NCBI GenBank assembly: GCA_963788285.1
Contig: CAWBGB010000014.1
Location: forward strand, 186,001 to 250,000
Direction: 5' to 3'
DNA length: 64,000 bases
Origin: Alicyclobacillus_A sp963788285
Lineage (GTDB): Bacteria; Bacillota; Bacilli; Alicyclobacillales; Alicyclobacillaceae
Of this stretch, positions 35,201-43,073 are shown piece by piece. Made by a program: the position numbers and the translations under genes. The notes beneath the pieces are model-generated. The model searched no databases and had not been told where the DNA came from. It worked only from the letters and a program-made list of their open reading frames with translations. Each line of letters begins with the position of its first letter. Position 1 is the first letter of the stretch.

Positions 35201-35527
35201 TTAATTGGTGGTATACGTCCGCTGCTTATCTTTCGTACTATACTTGGAAGGGCACTTGACAAGCAGCTTCGTGGCCACAAATTCCCCACTTGAATCCAGC
35301 TGTCCAAACACAATCACCGGCAAATTATCGGTAAACCTGTCCGGCTTATCGCCGCGGAAGCGAACCGGAAGCGTTTGGCTGCCGTTTTCGTCCTTGATGG
35401 AAAACGACAAGAGACTGGTCTTTGGGTCCCATGTCCACCGAAGACCCCACAATGTCCCCGCTGACCGCAGTTTGATGATGTCTCTCATAATCGAACCTTT
35501 CAGATGCTGCATGCACAGAACGTTCAA
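35201..35527 (-). pseudogene. ccmE: ccmE remnant (haem chaperone), N-terminus damaged
   Basis: The beta-barrel of CcmE is recognisable: WDPKTSLLSFSIKDENGS, VRFRGDKPDRFTDNLPVIVF and GEFVATKLLVKCPSKYS. The last segment is the CxxxY-type haem-binding tail, with Cys in place of the His of the Escherichia coli protein. The expected N-terminal membrane anchor is lacking. Upstream, the conserved G-V-GSV strand is found only in another frame (SGDIVGSSV near 35450), so a frameshift lies about there. It is the first of four broken ccm genes in the order ccmE-ccmF-ccmC-ccmD. Confidence 0.8.
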
Positions 35528-35546
35528 GTGAAACGAAGGTCAAAGT

Positions 35547-35948
35547 ATGAAATCCATCATGAAGTTAGTCGGGAAACTGGCTCATATGCTGGTGGCGATG
35601 GCTCGGGAAGGTCAGCCATTTTCGCGAGCGGGTAAATCCAAGAGCATAGTCTTGACCACCCGGAGTGTCCAAAGACCCACTAGAGTAACGAAGTTTGGCT
35701 CATTCGCAGCATTTCACAAAGAAAGCACGGAGTACCGAGATTCTTGCACTTTAGGGCTTGGACCGGTTCCATACGTTAATCGGACTCCACCTTGGACAGA
35801 TTGGACGAAGGAATGTAAGGGCTTAGACCCGTTAATATGGGAGTGTGAATCCCAAGGGACTTGTGGAGAGATGCATGCAGTATATGATGTGTTGGTACAT
35901 GAGGCAAGGGACTGTCTGTATACTTGCATCGGCAGAGATTCACAGTAG
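35547..35948 (+). CDS. Doubtful hypothetical ORF in a gene-poor stretch
   Basis: A 133-codon open frame starts at ATG 35547 with AAGG upstream. The translated protein has no membrane helix, no recognisable motif, and irregular composition with several cysteines toward the end. An overlapping minus-strand frame (35714-35980) is equally unconvincing. The 620-base interval from 35528 to 36150 otherwise shows only the SASP terminator, so it may be decayed DNA next to the ccm remnants. Confidence 0.2.
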   Translation: MKSIMKLVGKLAHMLVAMAREGQPFSRAGKSKSIVLTTRSVQRPTRVTKFGSFAAFHKESTEYRDSCTLGLGPVPYVNRTPPWTDWTKECKGLDPLIWECESQGTCGEMHAVYDVLVHEARDCLYTCIGRDSQ

Positions 35949-36075
35949 GAAAACAGCGTTTCGCGCGTTCGTTTGACCAACTGATATTGATTCTTTCACA
36001 TGGATGCATTTTCCCTTCTCCGCTTTGTCACCAGATTACCACAGAGAGTACATCGGATTGCGGGAACGAGAAAAC

Positions 36076-36108
36076 CATGAAAAACGCAGGGATTGGGATC
36101 CCTGCGTT
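36076..36108 (-). terminator. Terminator of the SASP gene
   Basis: A perfect 11-bp stem (AACGCAGGGAT at 36083-36093, complement 36098-36108) with a four-base loop is followed on the minus strand by TTTTCATGG. It lies 43 bases after the SASP stop codon. Confidence 0.85.
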
Positions 36109-36150
36109 CTAGAACACGTGATCAAACACATTATCATTGGAAAACCTTCA

Positions 36151-36351
36151 TTACCGAGGGATGCGGCCAGAAAGTTGTTGTTCCGCGAAAGCGACCAGGC
36201 GCTTCGTAATTTCTCCACCCACGGAACCGTTTTGCCGAGAAGATGTGTCAGCGCCTAATTGAACACCAAATTCGGAGGCAATTTCGTACTTCATTTGGTC
36301 CAGAGCCTGCGACGCTTGGGAAACCAGTTTCTGGTTGCGGTTGTCAGCCAT
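36151..36351 (-). CDS. Small acid-soluble spore protein, alpha/beta type
   Basis: This 66-residue DNA-binding protein coats and protects the spore chromosome. Both family signatures are present: the germination-protease site YEIASEFGV (cleavage inside EIASE, residues 22-28) and GGEITKRLVAFAEQQL at the C-terminus. The ATG is preceded by AAGGAGGAG. A sigma-G promoter lies upstream (36393-36422) and a strong terminator downstream, so it is a single-gene forespore unit placed after spo0A. Confidence 0.96.
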   Translation of the reverse strand: MADNRNQKLVSQASQALDQMKYEIASEFGVQLGADTSSRQNGSVGGEITKRLVAFAEQQLSGRIPR

Positions 36352-36392
36352 CTGTAACTCCTCCTTGTTGTTGTGTTAATTTGAGACAAGCC

Positions 36393-36422
36393 TAGTTTGC
36401 CTTTAAGGAAAAGCCGCTATTC
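36393..36422 (-). promoter_or_regulatory. Sigma-G promoter of the SASP gene
   Basis: GAATA (36418-36422) and CAAACTA (36393-36399) are spaced by 18 bases on the minus strand, fitting GHATR-N18-CATNNTA with one mismatch. It lies 42 bases before the SASP start. Confidence 0.75.
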
Positions 36423-36496
36423 ACGCTGCCGTATATAGATGAGTTACCGCAGAAAGCACCCTGACAATTGTTGTACACATCCATTGTGTTGTCTAG

Positions 36497-36543
36497 AAAA
36501 AAAGACATTCATGACGCGTCGTTGAACGCAAACACGAATGTCT
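36497..36543 (-). terminator. Terminator of spo0A
   Basis: AGACATTC (minus strand, 36536-36543) pairs with GAATGTCT (36503-36510), with a second inner stem GCGT/ACGC, and is followed by seven T residues. It lies about 33 bases after the spo0A stop. Confidence 0.8.
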
Positions 36544-36575
36544 GGATGCCATAGTTCTTCGGCTATGTAAAGCCA

Positions 36576-37373
36576 CTACGAAACTTTGTGCTCCATACGA
36601 AGCTTGTCGGCAATCATGGCGATAAATTCCGAGTTTGTCGGTTTTGTCTTGGAAGCGCTCACGGTGTAACCAAAGACTGCTCGGATGGCATCCACGTTGC
36701 CCCGTCCCCATGCCACTTCGATGGAATGGCGAATGGCTCGCTCGACACGCGACGGTGTTGTTTTGAAACGTTCGGCAATGCGCGGATACAATGTTTTTGT
36801 AATCGAACCCAGAATCTCCACGTCGCTAAAGACAATGCCGATGGCTTCGCGGAGATAGTGATATCCCTTGATGTGCGCAGGTACTCCAATCTCATGAATG
36901 ATTTGCGTAATGGCTGCATCCACGGACCTTTTACTCGGCGTTTGTTGCAACGCGGCCGACTGAAACACTGTCGACGTGGCGGCCACTGGCGAAATCGAAG
37001 GCGTTTCCACGGACACTTGACGTATCCGCTCCAGTAATACCGGCATGTCGAACGGTTTCAGGATAAAGTAGGAGACGCCAAGTTCCATTGCGCGACGAGT
37101 GACCGTTTCTTGACCAAACGCTGTCAGCAAAATCACCTTGGGTGTTCCGCCAGACAAGTCATTCAAACGTTCTAGTGCCCCAATCCCGTCAAGTACCGGC
37201 ATAATGATATCCAACACCAAAATGTCAGGTCGCGTGTTCCGAACCATGTCCACGACTTCGTTACCATTGTGTGCGACCCCACATACTTCCATATCGTCCT
37301 GAGACGCGATGTAGTCCCGCAGTAGCTCGACGAATTCCCGATTATCGTCCGCAATGAGAACCTTTATACCCAC
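36576..37373 (-). CDS. spo0A: Sporulation master regulator Spo0A
   Basis: This response regulator has 265 residues. The receiver domain (1-120) has the acid pair D9-D10, phospho-acceptor D55 in VLDIIMPVLDG, the T/A switch in LLTAFGQ and K104-region ILKPFD. A linker (125-150) leads to the Spo0A C-terminal DNA-binding domain (150-265) with the recognition helix TPSRVERAIRHSIEVAWGRG. Phosphorylated Spo0A turns on entry genes such as spoIIA and binds 0A boxes, which occur upstream of its own gene and of spoIIA in this window. The spoIVB-spo0A order is universal in Bacilli. Confidence 0.98.
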   Translation of the reverse strand: MGIKVLIADDNREFVELLRDYIASQDDMEVCGVAHNGNEVVDMVRNTRPDILVLDIIMPVLDGIGALERLNDLSGGTPKVILLTAFGQETVTRRAMELGVSYFILKPFDMPVLLERIRQVSVETPSISPVAATSTVFQSAALQQTPSKRSVDAAITQIIHEIGVPAHIKGYHYLREAIGIVFSDVEILGSITKTLYPRIAERFKTTPSRVERAIRHSIEVAWGRGNVDAIRAVFGYTVSASKTKPTNSEFIAMIADKLRMEHKVS

Positions 37374-37407
37374 TTGGTGATTCCCCCTCGAATGGTGTCC
37401 CGCATAG

Positions 37408-37506
37408 AATATTTCGACATAAAGGAGGTATGTCCTCCCAAAATCATATGTAAATCATATGTAATACTTTTCGCGGAAATCGGACTACTGCCGACATATT
37501 TCGACA
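37408..37506 (-). promoter_or_regulatory. spo0A control region: 0A boxes and candidate sigma-H promoter
   Basis: Two perfect TGTCGAAA boxes lie at 37412-37419 and 37499-37506 (minus strand), the second beside a half-match ATGTCG. AGGACATA (37429-37436), N12 and CGAAATATT (37408-37416) resemble a sigma-H promoter, with its -10 overlapping the first box. In between are an 11-bp tandem duplication AAATCATATGT (37441-37462) and a palindrome GGAGGTATGTCCTCC (37424-37438). Autoregulation of spo0A from a sigma-H promoter is known in Bacillus; the promoter call here is moderate. Confidence 0.6.
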
Positions 37507-37556
37507 CAAGCGTAGATGGCGATGTCCGTGGACATCACCATACCTATACGCCTTAT

Positions 37557-38867
37557 TCAGTTGTGTATCCAGGCCGCACGCGCTGTCCGGTCCGTGGCGT
37601 CCACGGTGCCGTGTTCACCTTGCTCCAACATCCACGCCGCATATACTCCGTAGCCACGTGTGGGGTCAGACACAAAAACGTGCGTCACAGCGCCAATCAA
37701 CTTTCCGTCTTGCACCAAGGGACTGCCACTCATCCCCTGAATAATCCCGCCAGACAAATTCAGCAACCGTTTGTCGACAACATGGACAATCATACTCTTC
37801 GTGGCCGGCTTTTGTTGTCGCACAAGGTTCTCGACCTCAACGTCAAACGCCTCAACCTTGCGACCGTGAATGACCGTCAACATTGTGGCCGGCCCCTCAT
37901 GAACATCTTGAGGCAAAGCGACTGGAAGCGGATGCAAACCCACAAGATCCCCCGGCTGGTTGGACATCGTTCCAAACACGCCATAGGGTGTATTGCTCTC
38001 AATGCGACCGATTTCACCGCGCGATTCAACAAAGCGTCCATGCTTTTCCCCAGGCCTACCATTCAGTCCCTTGACCATTCCCGTAACTTCTGCATCGTAC
38101 AGCGTTCCTTGACCGACGATGGGCTGTCCTGTGTCGGCGTCCGAAATCACATGGCCGAGAGCACCGAACCGGTGGGTTTGTGGATCGTAGTAAGTGAGCG
38201 TCCCGACGCCGGAGGTCTTCTCTCGCACAAACAACCCAAGATGCCGTTCTCCGCGTTCATCCGAAGCGGGTGTCACCAATACGTTTCTATGCGCGTCGCC
38301 ACGTCGAACCAGAAGTTTGAGTTCGCCATCGGCGTGTTGCACGAAGCGTCGAACATCCTCAGCTGAACTCACTTGATGGCTATTGACTTCTTCAATAACG
38401 TCACCGAGTCGGATATCGGCCCCGACGGCAGGCGATGCCCTCTCTCTTCCAATCCGCTGGTACCCCACGACCATAACACCGCGCGATTTCAGTCGAATCC
38501 CGACCGACTGGCCGGCAACGTACACGTTGTGCTTTGGAATCACGTGTACTTCCACTGTTTTCCACGGTAAGAACCCAAACAGCCGTGTGGAGACGTACGC
38601 ACTGCCAAGTGTCTTGGGGTAAACTTCTACGTCGCTTGCATTGCTGCCCTGCATGTGTACTGCACTCACGCTGAATACGTTCACGTTTGACGTAGCAACC
38701 TTTGATCCCTTCGGCAAATGCAGTGGAACAATCGCTTGACCCCCGAGTGGAACCTGAATGGACGTTGGTACTGACGTGAGTTGATGCACCGGCGGAGACA
38801 GGCAGACCGTGCACAAAACCGCCGCGCACAGCCAGCGAAAGTGCTTGTAACGAAAGCGTTTCTGCAT
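37557..38867 (-). CDS. spoIVB: SpoIVB signalling serine peptidase
   Basis: SpoIVB is secreted from the forespore into the intermembrane space, where it cleaves SpoIVFA and so releases sigma-K processing. The 436-residue protein has an N-terminal membrane or signal segment (FRWLCAAVLCTVCLS), a PDZ domain (about 125-205; SPAVGADIRLGDVIEEVNSH) and the SpoIVB peptidase domain with the catalytic serine in GMSGSPLV and histidine in GALGHVISD. ATG 38867 follows AAAGGAGGG. It lies between recN and spo0A as in Bacillus. Confidence 0.96.
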   Translation of the reverse strand: MQKRFRYKHFRWLCAAVLCTVCLSPPVHQLTSVPTSIQVPLGGQAIVPLHLPKGSKVATSNVNVFSVSAVHMQGSNASDVEVYPKTLGSAYVSTRLFGFLPWKTVEVHVIPKHNVYVAGQSVGIRLKSRGVMVVGYQRIGRERASPAVGADIRLGDVIEEVNSHQVSSAEDVRRFVQHADGELKLLVRRGDAHRNVLVTPASDERGERHLGLFVREKTSGVGTLTYYDPQTHRFGALGHVISDADTGQPIVGQGTLYDAEVTGMVKGLNGRPGEKHGRFVESRGEIGRIESNTPYGVFGTMSNQPGDLVGLHPLPVALPQDVHEGPATMLTVIHGRKVEAFDVEVENLVRQQKPATKSMIVHVVDKRLLNLSGGIIQGMSGSPLVQDGKLIGAVTHVFVSDPTRGYGVYAAWMLEQGEHGTVDATDRTARAAWIHN

Positions 38868-39020
38868 CTTGCGCCCTCCTTTACGTTGCACCTCCCAAGC
38901 AATTGCTCGTGGTACTAAGGTGCCCTTCAGGAAAGGCTTTATGATGCGTAAAACATGCCACGCGGAGCGAGTTCTATCCGTCACATGGACAGATTGCTAC
39001 TTCTGGACGATGGGCTCGCC

Positions 39021-40721
39021 TCACGCGCCCTTTGCACCCATTCGCTTCAGCAAGGCCTTCGCGTGTGAAACCGCGGTTTCGTCTGCAATCCCAGCACCAA
39101 GCAGCCGTGCAAGTTCACGAATACGGCCGGATTCATCGAGTTTCCTCACGGACGTTTGAGTGGAACCGTCATGTTCCGTCTTTTCAATGTAATAGTGCGT
39201 ACCTGCAGCTGCCGCAATGGCTGCGGAGTGGGTGACACAAAGGACCTGTCGACTGTTTGCAATCTTTCTCATTTGATGGGCGACGCTTTGCGCAGCGGCA
39301 CCACTGACGCCAGTGTCAATCTCGTCGAAAATCAGCGTCTCCAAATCATCCACGTCCGCGAGGACCGATTTTAGCGCCAACAACGTACGCGACAATTCAC
39401 CACCAGAAGCGACTTTCTGCAGTGGCTTCAGTTCTTGACCGACGTTGGCGGAGAACAGGAACTGGACTTGATCAAATCCGTCTTCGGAGTACTGAACCGT
39501 TCCATCCGCCTGTGTACGACGCCAAACCTTGACCTCGAGGCGGGCGTTTGGCATGGAGAGTGCATGGAGCGTCCGAACCACTTCAGAGGACAAGCGCTTG
39601 GCAGCGTCGACACGAGCCTGATGAAGCCGTTCACACGTTTCATGCAGTGCCGCTTCAGCAGACCTCATATCGGCTAACAAACGACTGGCCTTAGCTTCGT
39701 GATTGAGGAGGTCGTCACGTTCCTGTACAGCCGATTCGTAGTACGCGAGTACTTCTTCCACAGTGGCGCCGTACTTTCGCTGCAGTGCGCGAATCTGTGC
39801 AAGGCGTTCCTCGATGGCGTCCAATTCGGAGGGATCCGCATCCAATTCGTCGAAGTGGCGGTAAATCAAACGTGCAGCTTCGTCCGCATGCACCTGAGCG
39901 GTCTGTAGCAACTCTGCCGCTTCACGCAACGTTTCGTCATACGCGACAGCGGCCGCGATTTCGTCGTATGCATTCCCAATCAATGTAAGCGCCCCAATCG
40001 TTCCTTCCCCATCTAGAAACGACTGTGCTTGTCTGAGCGCGGAGGAGATTTTTTCGACGTACTGTAGTTTCTTCCGGCGTTCACGTAACTGCTCTTCTTC
40101 GCCGGGTTGAAGCTGCGCTTGTTCAATCTCTTGTATTTGGAACGCCAACATATCCAAGCGCTGTGCGCGCCCCTGCTCATCCAGCAGGGTTTCCTCATAC
40201 GCCCGTTTGCAGTTCAGATAGCTGCGAAACTGCATGCGAACAGCCGCAAGCAGGTCCTCGTGGTGACCGTACAGGTCCAAGGCGCGCAATTGTTCCTCCG
40301 TGCGAAGCAATCCGTGATGGTCGTGTTGTCCGTGCTGCTGAACAATTCTCCATCCCAGTTCACGCAGCATTTGTACCGTGGCAAGGCGCCCGTTCACGCG
40401 ACAGACCGTACGCCCGGATTTGAACAGTTCGCGTGAGACGAGCAGGGACTCGTCCCACGGCAACCCCCACTCCTCGAGAAGCGGTCTCACACGCGCTTGT
40501 GTCGACGGTGACAGGGCCATCACGGCTTCCACGAGCGCACTTTCTTCGCCCTTGCGGATGAGTTCAGCAGACCCGCGATTCCCCAACAAAAGTCCAATCG
40601 CGTCTAGGAGAATTGACTTCCCGGCGCCGGTTTCACCCGTCAGCACGTTAAACCCTGGTTGCAGAGGTAGCCGAAGCGCATCAATCAAGGCCAGTCGCTC
40701 AACCGTCAGTTCGAGCAGCAA
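39021..40721 (-). CDS. recN: DNA repair protein RecN
   Basis: RecN is an SMC-like ATPase acting at double-strand breaks. It has 566 residues: an N-terminal Walker A GETGAGKS (29-36), a long central coiled coil (about 150-380), and the C-terminal ABC signature SGGELSRTLLALK with Walker B LIFDEIDTGVSG. The TTG at 40721 is taken as the start: GGAGGG lies 7 bases upstream and MLLELTVERLALID matches the family start. It overlaps the end of nadK by 23 bases. In Bacillus argR (ahrC) precedes recN; here nadK does. Confidence 0.96.
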   Translation of the reverse strand: MLLELTVERLALIDALRLPLQPGFNVLTGETGAGKSILLDAIGLLLGNRGSAELIRKGEESALVEAVMALSPSTQARVRPLLEEWGLPWDESLLVSRELFKSGRTVCRVNGRLATVQMLRELGWRIVQQHGQHDHHGLLRTEEQLRALDLYGHHEDLLAAVRMQFRSYLNCKRAYEETLLDEQGRAQRLDMLAFQIQEIEQAQLQPGEEEQLRERRKKLQYVEKISSALRQAQSFLDGEGTIGALTLIGNAYDEIAAAVAYDETLREAAELLQTAQVHADEAARLIYRHFDELDADPSELDAIEERLAQIRALQRKYGATVEEVLAYYESAVQERDDLLNHEAKASRLLADMRSAEAALHETCERLHQARVDAAKRLSSEVVRTLHALSMPNARLEVKVWRRTQADGTVQYSEDGFDQVQFLFSANVGQELKPLQKVASGGELSRTLLALKSVLADVDDLETLIFDEIDTGVSGAAAQSVAHQMRKIANSRQVLCVTHSAAIAAAAGTHYYIEKTEHDGSTQTSVRKLDESGRIRELARLLGAGIADETAVSHAKALLKRMGAKGA

Positions 40722-41610
40722 GTTCCGTCCCTCCTGTGGATTCGCGTCCCCCATCATGATGTACAGATGCCACCTGTCCATGCAGTTTTTGCCGGAGAAC
40801 AGAAAAGAACTCCCGGTCTCTCCACTTGACCAGTGTTGTCACGACTTGTGCTTTACGAACTTTCACTTCATCTTCCGGTTTGAGTCGAACGCCAATCTGT
40901 CCGTCAACCGTTAAACCAAGGTCTTCATGCGTGGCATGCACAACCAAACTCACCTCTTGCGTATCACTGATGACGCACGGTCGGGCGGACAAGGTGTGTG
41001 GACAAATCGGCGTAATCAGCATGGCCTGTAGTTGCGGCGCAACGATGGGACCACCGCAAGACAGCGAGTAAGCGGTCGATCCGGTCGGTGTGGACACAAT
41101 CACGCCGTCGCCGCTGTAGGCGTCGAGAAAAACACCGTCCACGCGCACGTCCACGGAGACCATCCGGGCAAAGGATCCCTTACCGATGCCGACGTCGTTC
41201 AACCCAATCAGCTGTTCAATGCTGCGACCTTCTCGGTATACGTTCACCTCGAGCATCATGCGCGGCTCGAGGTCATACTCCCTTTCTGCAACGCGGCGGA
41301 CGGTTTCATCAATGTCCGTCGGCTCCGCTTCGCTGAGAAAACCCAAGTGTCCCACGTTAATGCCTAGTAAAGGAACGTTCCATCGAGCCAGGGACCGCGC
41401 GACACCGAGTAACGTTCCATCGCCACCGAGCACAAACACCATTTCCGCGGCGGACAGAGGTTGCAGCGTGCTGGCATGGGAGACGAGATCTTTGCGAATC
41501 TCCACACACACGGTGTCAATGCCCCGACTGTTGAGCAGGGATTGCAGTCGTTCCTGTACAGCGCACGCCTTCGGTTTGTCCAGATTCGCAATGATTCCAA
41601 CGGTCCTCAC
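40699..41610 (-). CDS. nadK: NAD kinase
   Basis: This enzyme phosphorylates NAD to NADP. The 303-residue protein carries the hallmark LGGDGTLLG (about residues 62-70), the NE/D substrate motif in IGLNDVGIGKG, and the TPTGSTAYSLSCGGPIV loop. GTG 41610 has GAGGAGG 6 bases upstream; the open frame reaches back to 41730 inside the preceding gene and is not needed. It takes the place of argR in the tlyA-argR-recN order of Bacillus. Confidence 0.95.
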   Translation of the reverse strand: MRTVGIIANLDKPKACAVQERLQSLLNSRGIDTVCVEIRKDLVSHASTLQPLSAAEMVFVLGGDGTLLGVARSLARWNVPLLGINVGHLGFLSEAEPTDIDETVRRVAEREYDLEPRMMLEVNVYREGRSIEQLIGLNDVGIGKGSFARMVSVDVRVDGVFLDAYSGDGVIVSTPTGSTAYSLSCGGPIVAPQLQAMLITPICPHTLSARPCVISDTQEVSLVVHATHEDLGLTVDGQIGVRLKPEDEVKVRKAQVVTTLVKWRDREFFSVLRQKLHGQVASVHHDGGRESTGGTELAARTDG

Positions 41611-41627
41611 ATTCTTCCTCCTCGCCC

Positions 41628-42140
41628 TTACCGCCCGTGCAACCAGGCCATCGCCACAAGGACGCCCAAAAGAAACCACAGGCTCCGATTGAACACGGTC
41701 TTCCACCGCACATACTGCGGGCTTTTCCATTCGAAGTCGACAACCTGCACGCGCTCCTCGTCAACATCGATATGTAAAATACCTTGAACGCCGAATGCTA
41801 CATACAAAGGGAACCACTGGTCGCGCAACTTCACACCGTTTACGCCCTGATCTCGGGGCTGAAGCAGTTTCACAGCGTAGTACTGCGGTCCTTTGCGGAC
41901 GACAAAATCAGCAATCAGAGATTTCTTGAACGACTTGTCTCCGTAATATCCAATCCACTCTCCACGCTCCCGGACACGAATAATTTGATATCCGTTCTCC
42001 TCGAGCCAATCGCGCGCGGTGGACAGTTTGCCTCGAAGCGGTGTCTCGCCGCCTCGGCGCCGCCCCATGAACAGCGACTTGCCGAGCCAGTAGACAATAC
42101 CAATGCACAACAGCATTGTGAACAGATCTCGCCACTGCAT
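41628..42140 (-). CDS. Membrane-anchored protein of unknown function
   Basis: This 170-residue protein has one membrane helix at each end (DLFTMLLCIGIVYWLGKSLF, residues about 5-24, and SLWFLLGVLVAMAWL, about 153-167). The central soluble domain of about 115 residues is rich in aromatic and basic residues (ADFVVRKGPQYYAVKLLQPR). The core looks like a nuclease- or restriction-fold-like strand pattern, but no catalytic motif is clear, so no function is given. It lies between tlyA and nadK, is probably co-transcribed with them, and has no counterpart at this place in Bacillus subtilis. Confidence 0.75.
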   Translation of the reverse strand: MQWRDLFTMLLCIGIVYWLGKSLFMGRRRGGETPLRGKLSTARDWLEENGYQIIRVRERGEWIGYYGDKSFKKSLIADFVVRKGPQYYAVKLLQPRDQGVNGVKLRDQWFPLYVAFGVQGILHIDVDEERVQVVDFEWKSPQYVRWKTVFNRSLWFLLGVLVAMAWLHGR

Positions 42141-42233
42141 GGTCAGACGGTCCCCTTACACGGTTTTCAGACAATATTCCACAGTGGCAAGATGATTTCC
42201 TGTTCGGCGGTTCCGTTTGAGTTCAGTCAGCCC

Positions 42234-43073
42234 TTATGTCAACACCGGACGCTCGCCTGTCAAGTGGCCCCAGGCTGATTCAACCGTGTCTAGAGCGGCT
42301 TCGAGCCACACTTCTGCCGGTGTAACATCAGTCTCCCCCATCACCCATTTGGCGAGGTACTCGATGTTTCCGTCTCCACCCTGGATGGGTGAGTACGTCA
42401 ACCCATCGCACGCCATACCTAAGTCGTAAACAAATGCAATCAGTCGGCGGAGCACGTTCAAGTGCACCTGCGGATCGCGCACGATCCCACCCTTCCCGAC
42501 ATGTTCACGACCAGCCTCAAACTGCGGTTTGACGAGGCTGAGAATGACGCCCGGGTTGGTCAAGACCTCCATCAACTTGGGCAGCAGGAGCCTTGTCGAG
42601 ATGAACGACACATCCATGACGGCCACACTCGGCTTCGGGTCAAAGCGCGTAGCGTCGACGTGTCGAAAGTTGGTTCTCTCCATCACGACCACCCGTTCAT
42701 CTGTACGCAGCTTCCAGGCCAGTTGCCCGTAGCCAACGTCGACGGCATACACTCGCCTTGCCCCGTGCTGCAGAGCGCAGTCTGTGAATCCGCCTGTCGA
42801 CGCCCCCACGTCAATCACCACCTGGTCTACCAGCGACACCGAGAACACGTCAAGGGCCCGCTCCAACTTCAGACCGCCGCGACTCACGAATTGGTGGCTC
42901 GGTTGCAGAACTTCAAACAATTCATCGGTATGGACCTGGGTTCCCGGCTTGTCGATAACTTCACCGCCCCGCGTGACTTGCCCGGCCATAATGGCACGCC
43001 GGGCTGCCTCCCGACTGGGAAACAGCCCACGTTGAACCAATAACACATCCAGTCGTATTTTACCGGGTTTCAT
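42234..43073 (-). CDS. tlyA: TlyA-family 2'-O-ribose rRNA methyltransferase
   Basis: This 279-residue protein has an N-terminal S4 RNA-binding domain (about 5-65; LDVLLVQRGLFPSREAARRA) and a FtsJ/RrmJ-like SAM-dependent methyltransferase domain (VIDVGASTGGFTDCALQHGA near 80-99, later AVMDVSFIS). Family members methylate 16S and 23S rRNA; Bacillus YqxC is the equivalent. Its ATG overlaps the dxs stop (ATGA), so the two are translationally coupled as in many Bacilli. Confidence 0.93.
   Translation of the reverse strand: MKPGKIRLDVLLVQRGLFPSREAARRAIMAGQVTRGGEVIDKPGTQVHTDELFEVLQPSHQFVSRGGLKLERALDVFSVSLVDQVVIDVGASTGGFTDCALQHGARRVYAVDVGYGQLAWKLRTDERVVVMERTNFRHVDATRFDPKPSVAVMDVSFISTRLLLPKLMEVLTNPGVILSLVKPQFEAGREHVGKGGIVRDPQVHLNVLRRLIAFVYDLGMACDGLTYSPIQGGDGNIEYLAKWVMGETDVTPAEVWLEAALDTVESAWGHLTGERPVLT

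Noticed and set aside
35714..35980. 88-codon minus-strand frame
   Set aside because: No ribosome site, no motif, and composition typical of non-coding DNA.
37374..38366. 330-codon plus-strand open frame
   Set aside because: Antisense to spoIVB and its downstream region; no recognisable protein.
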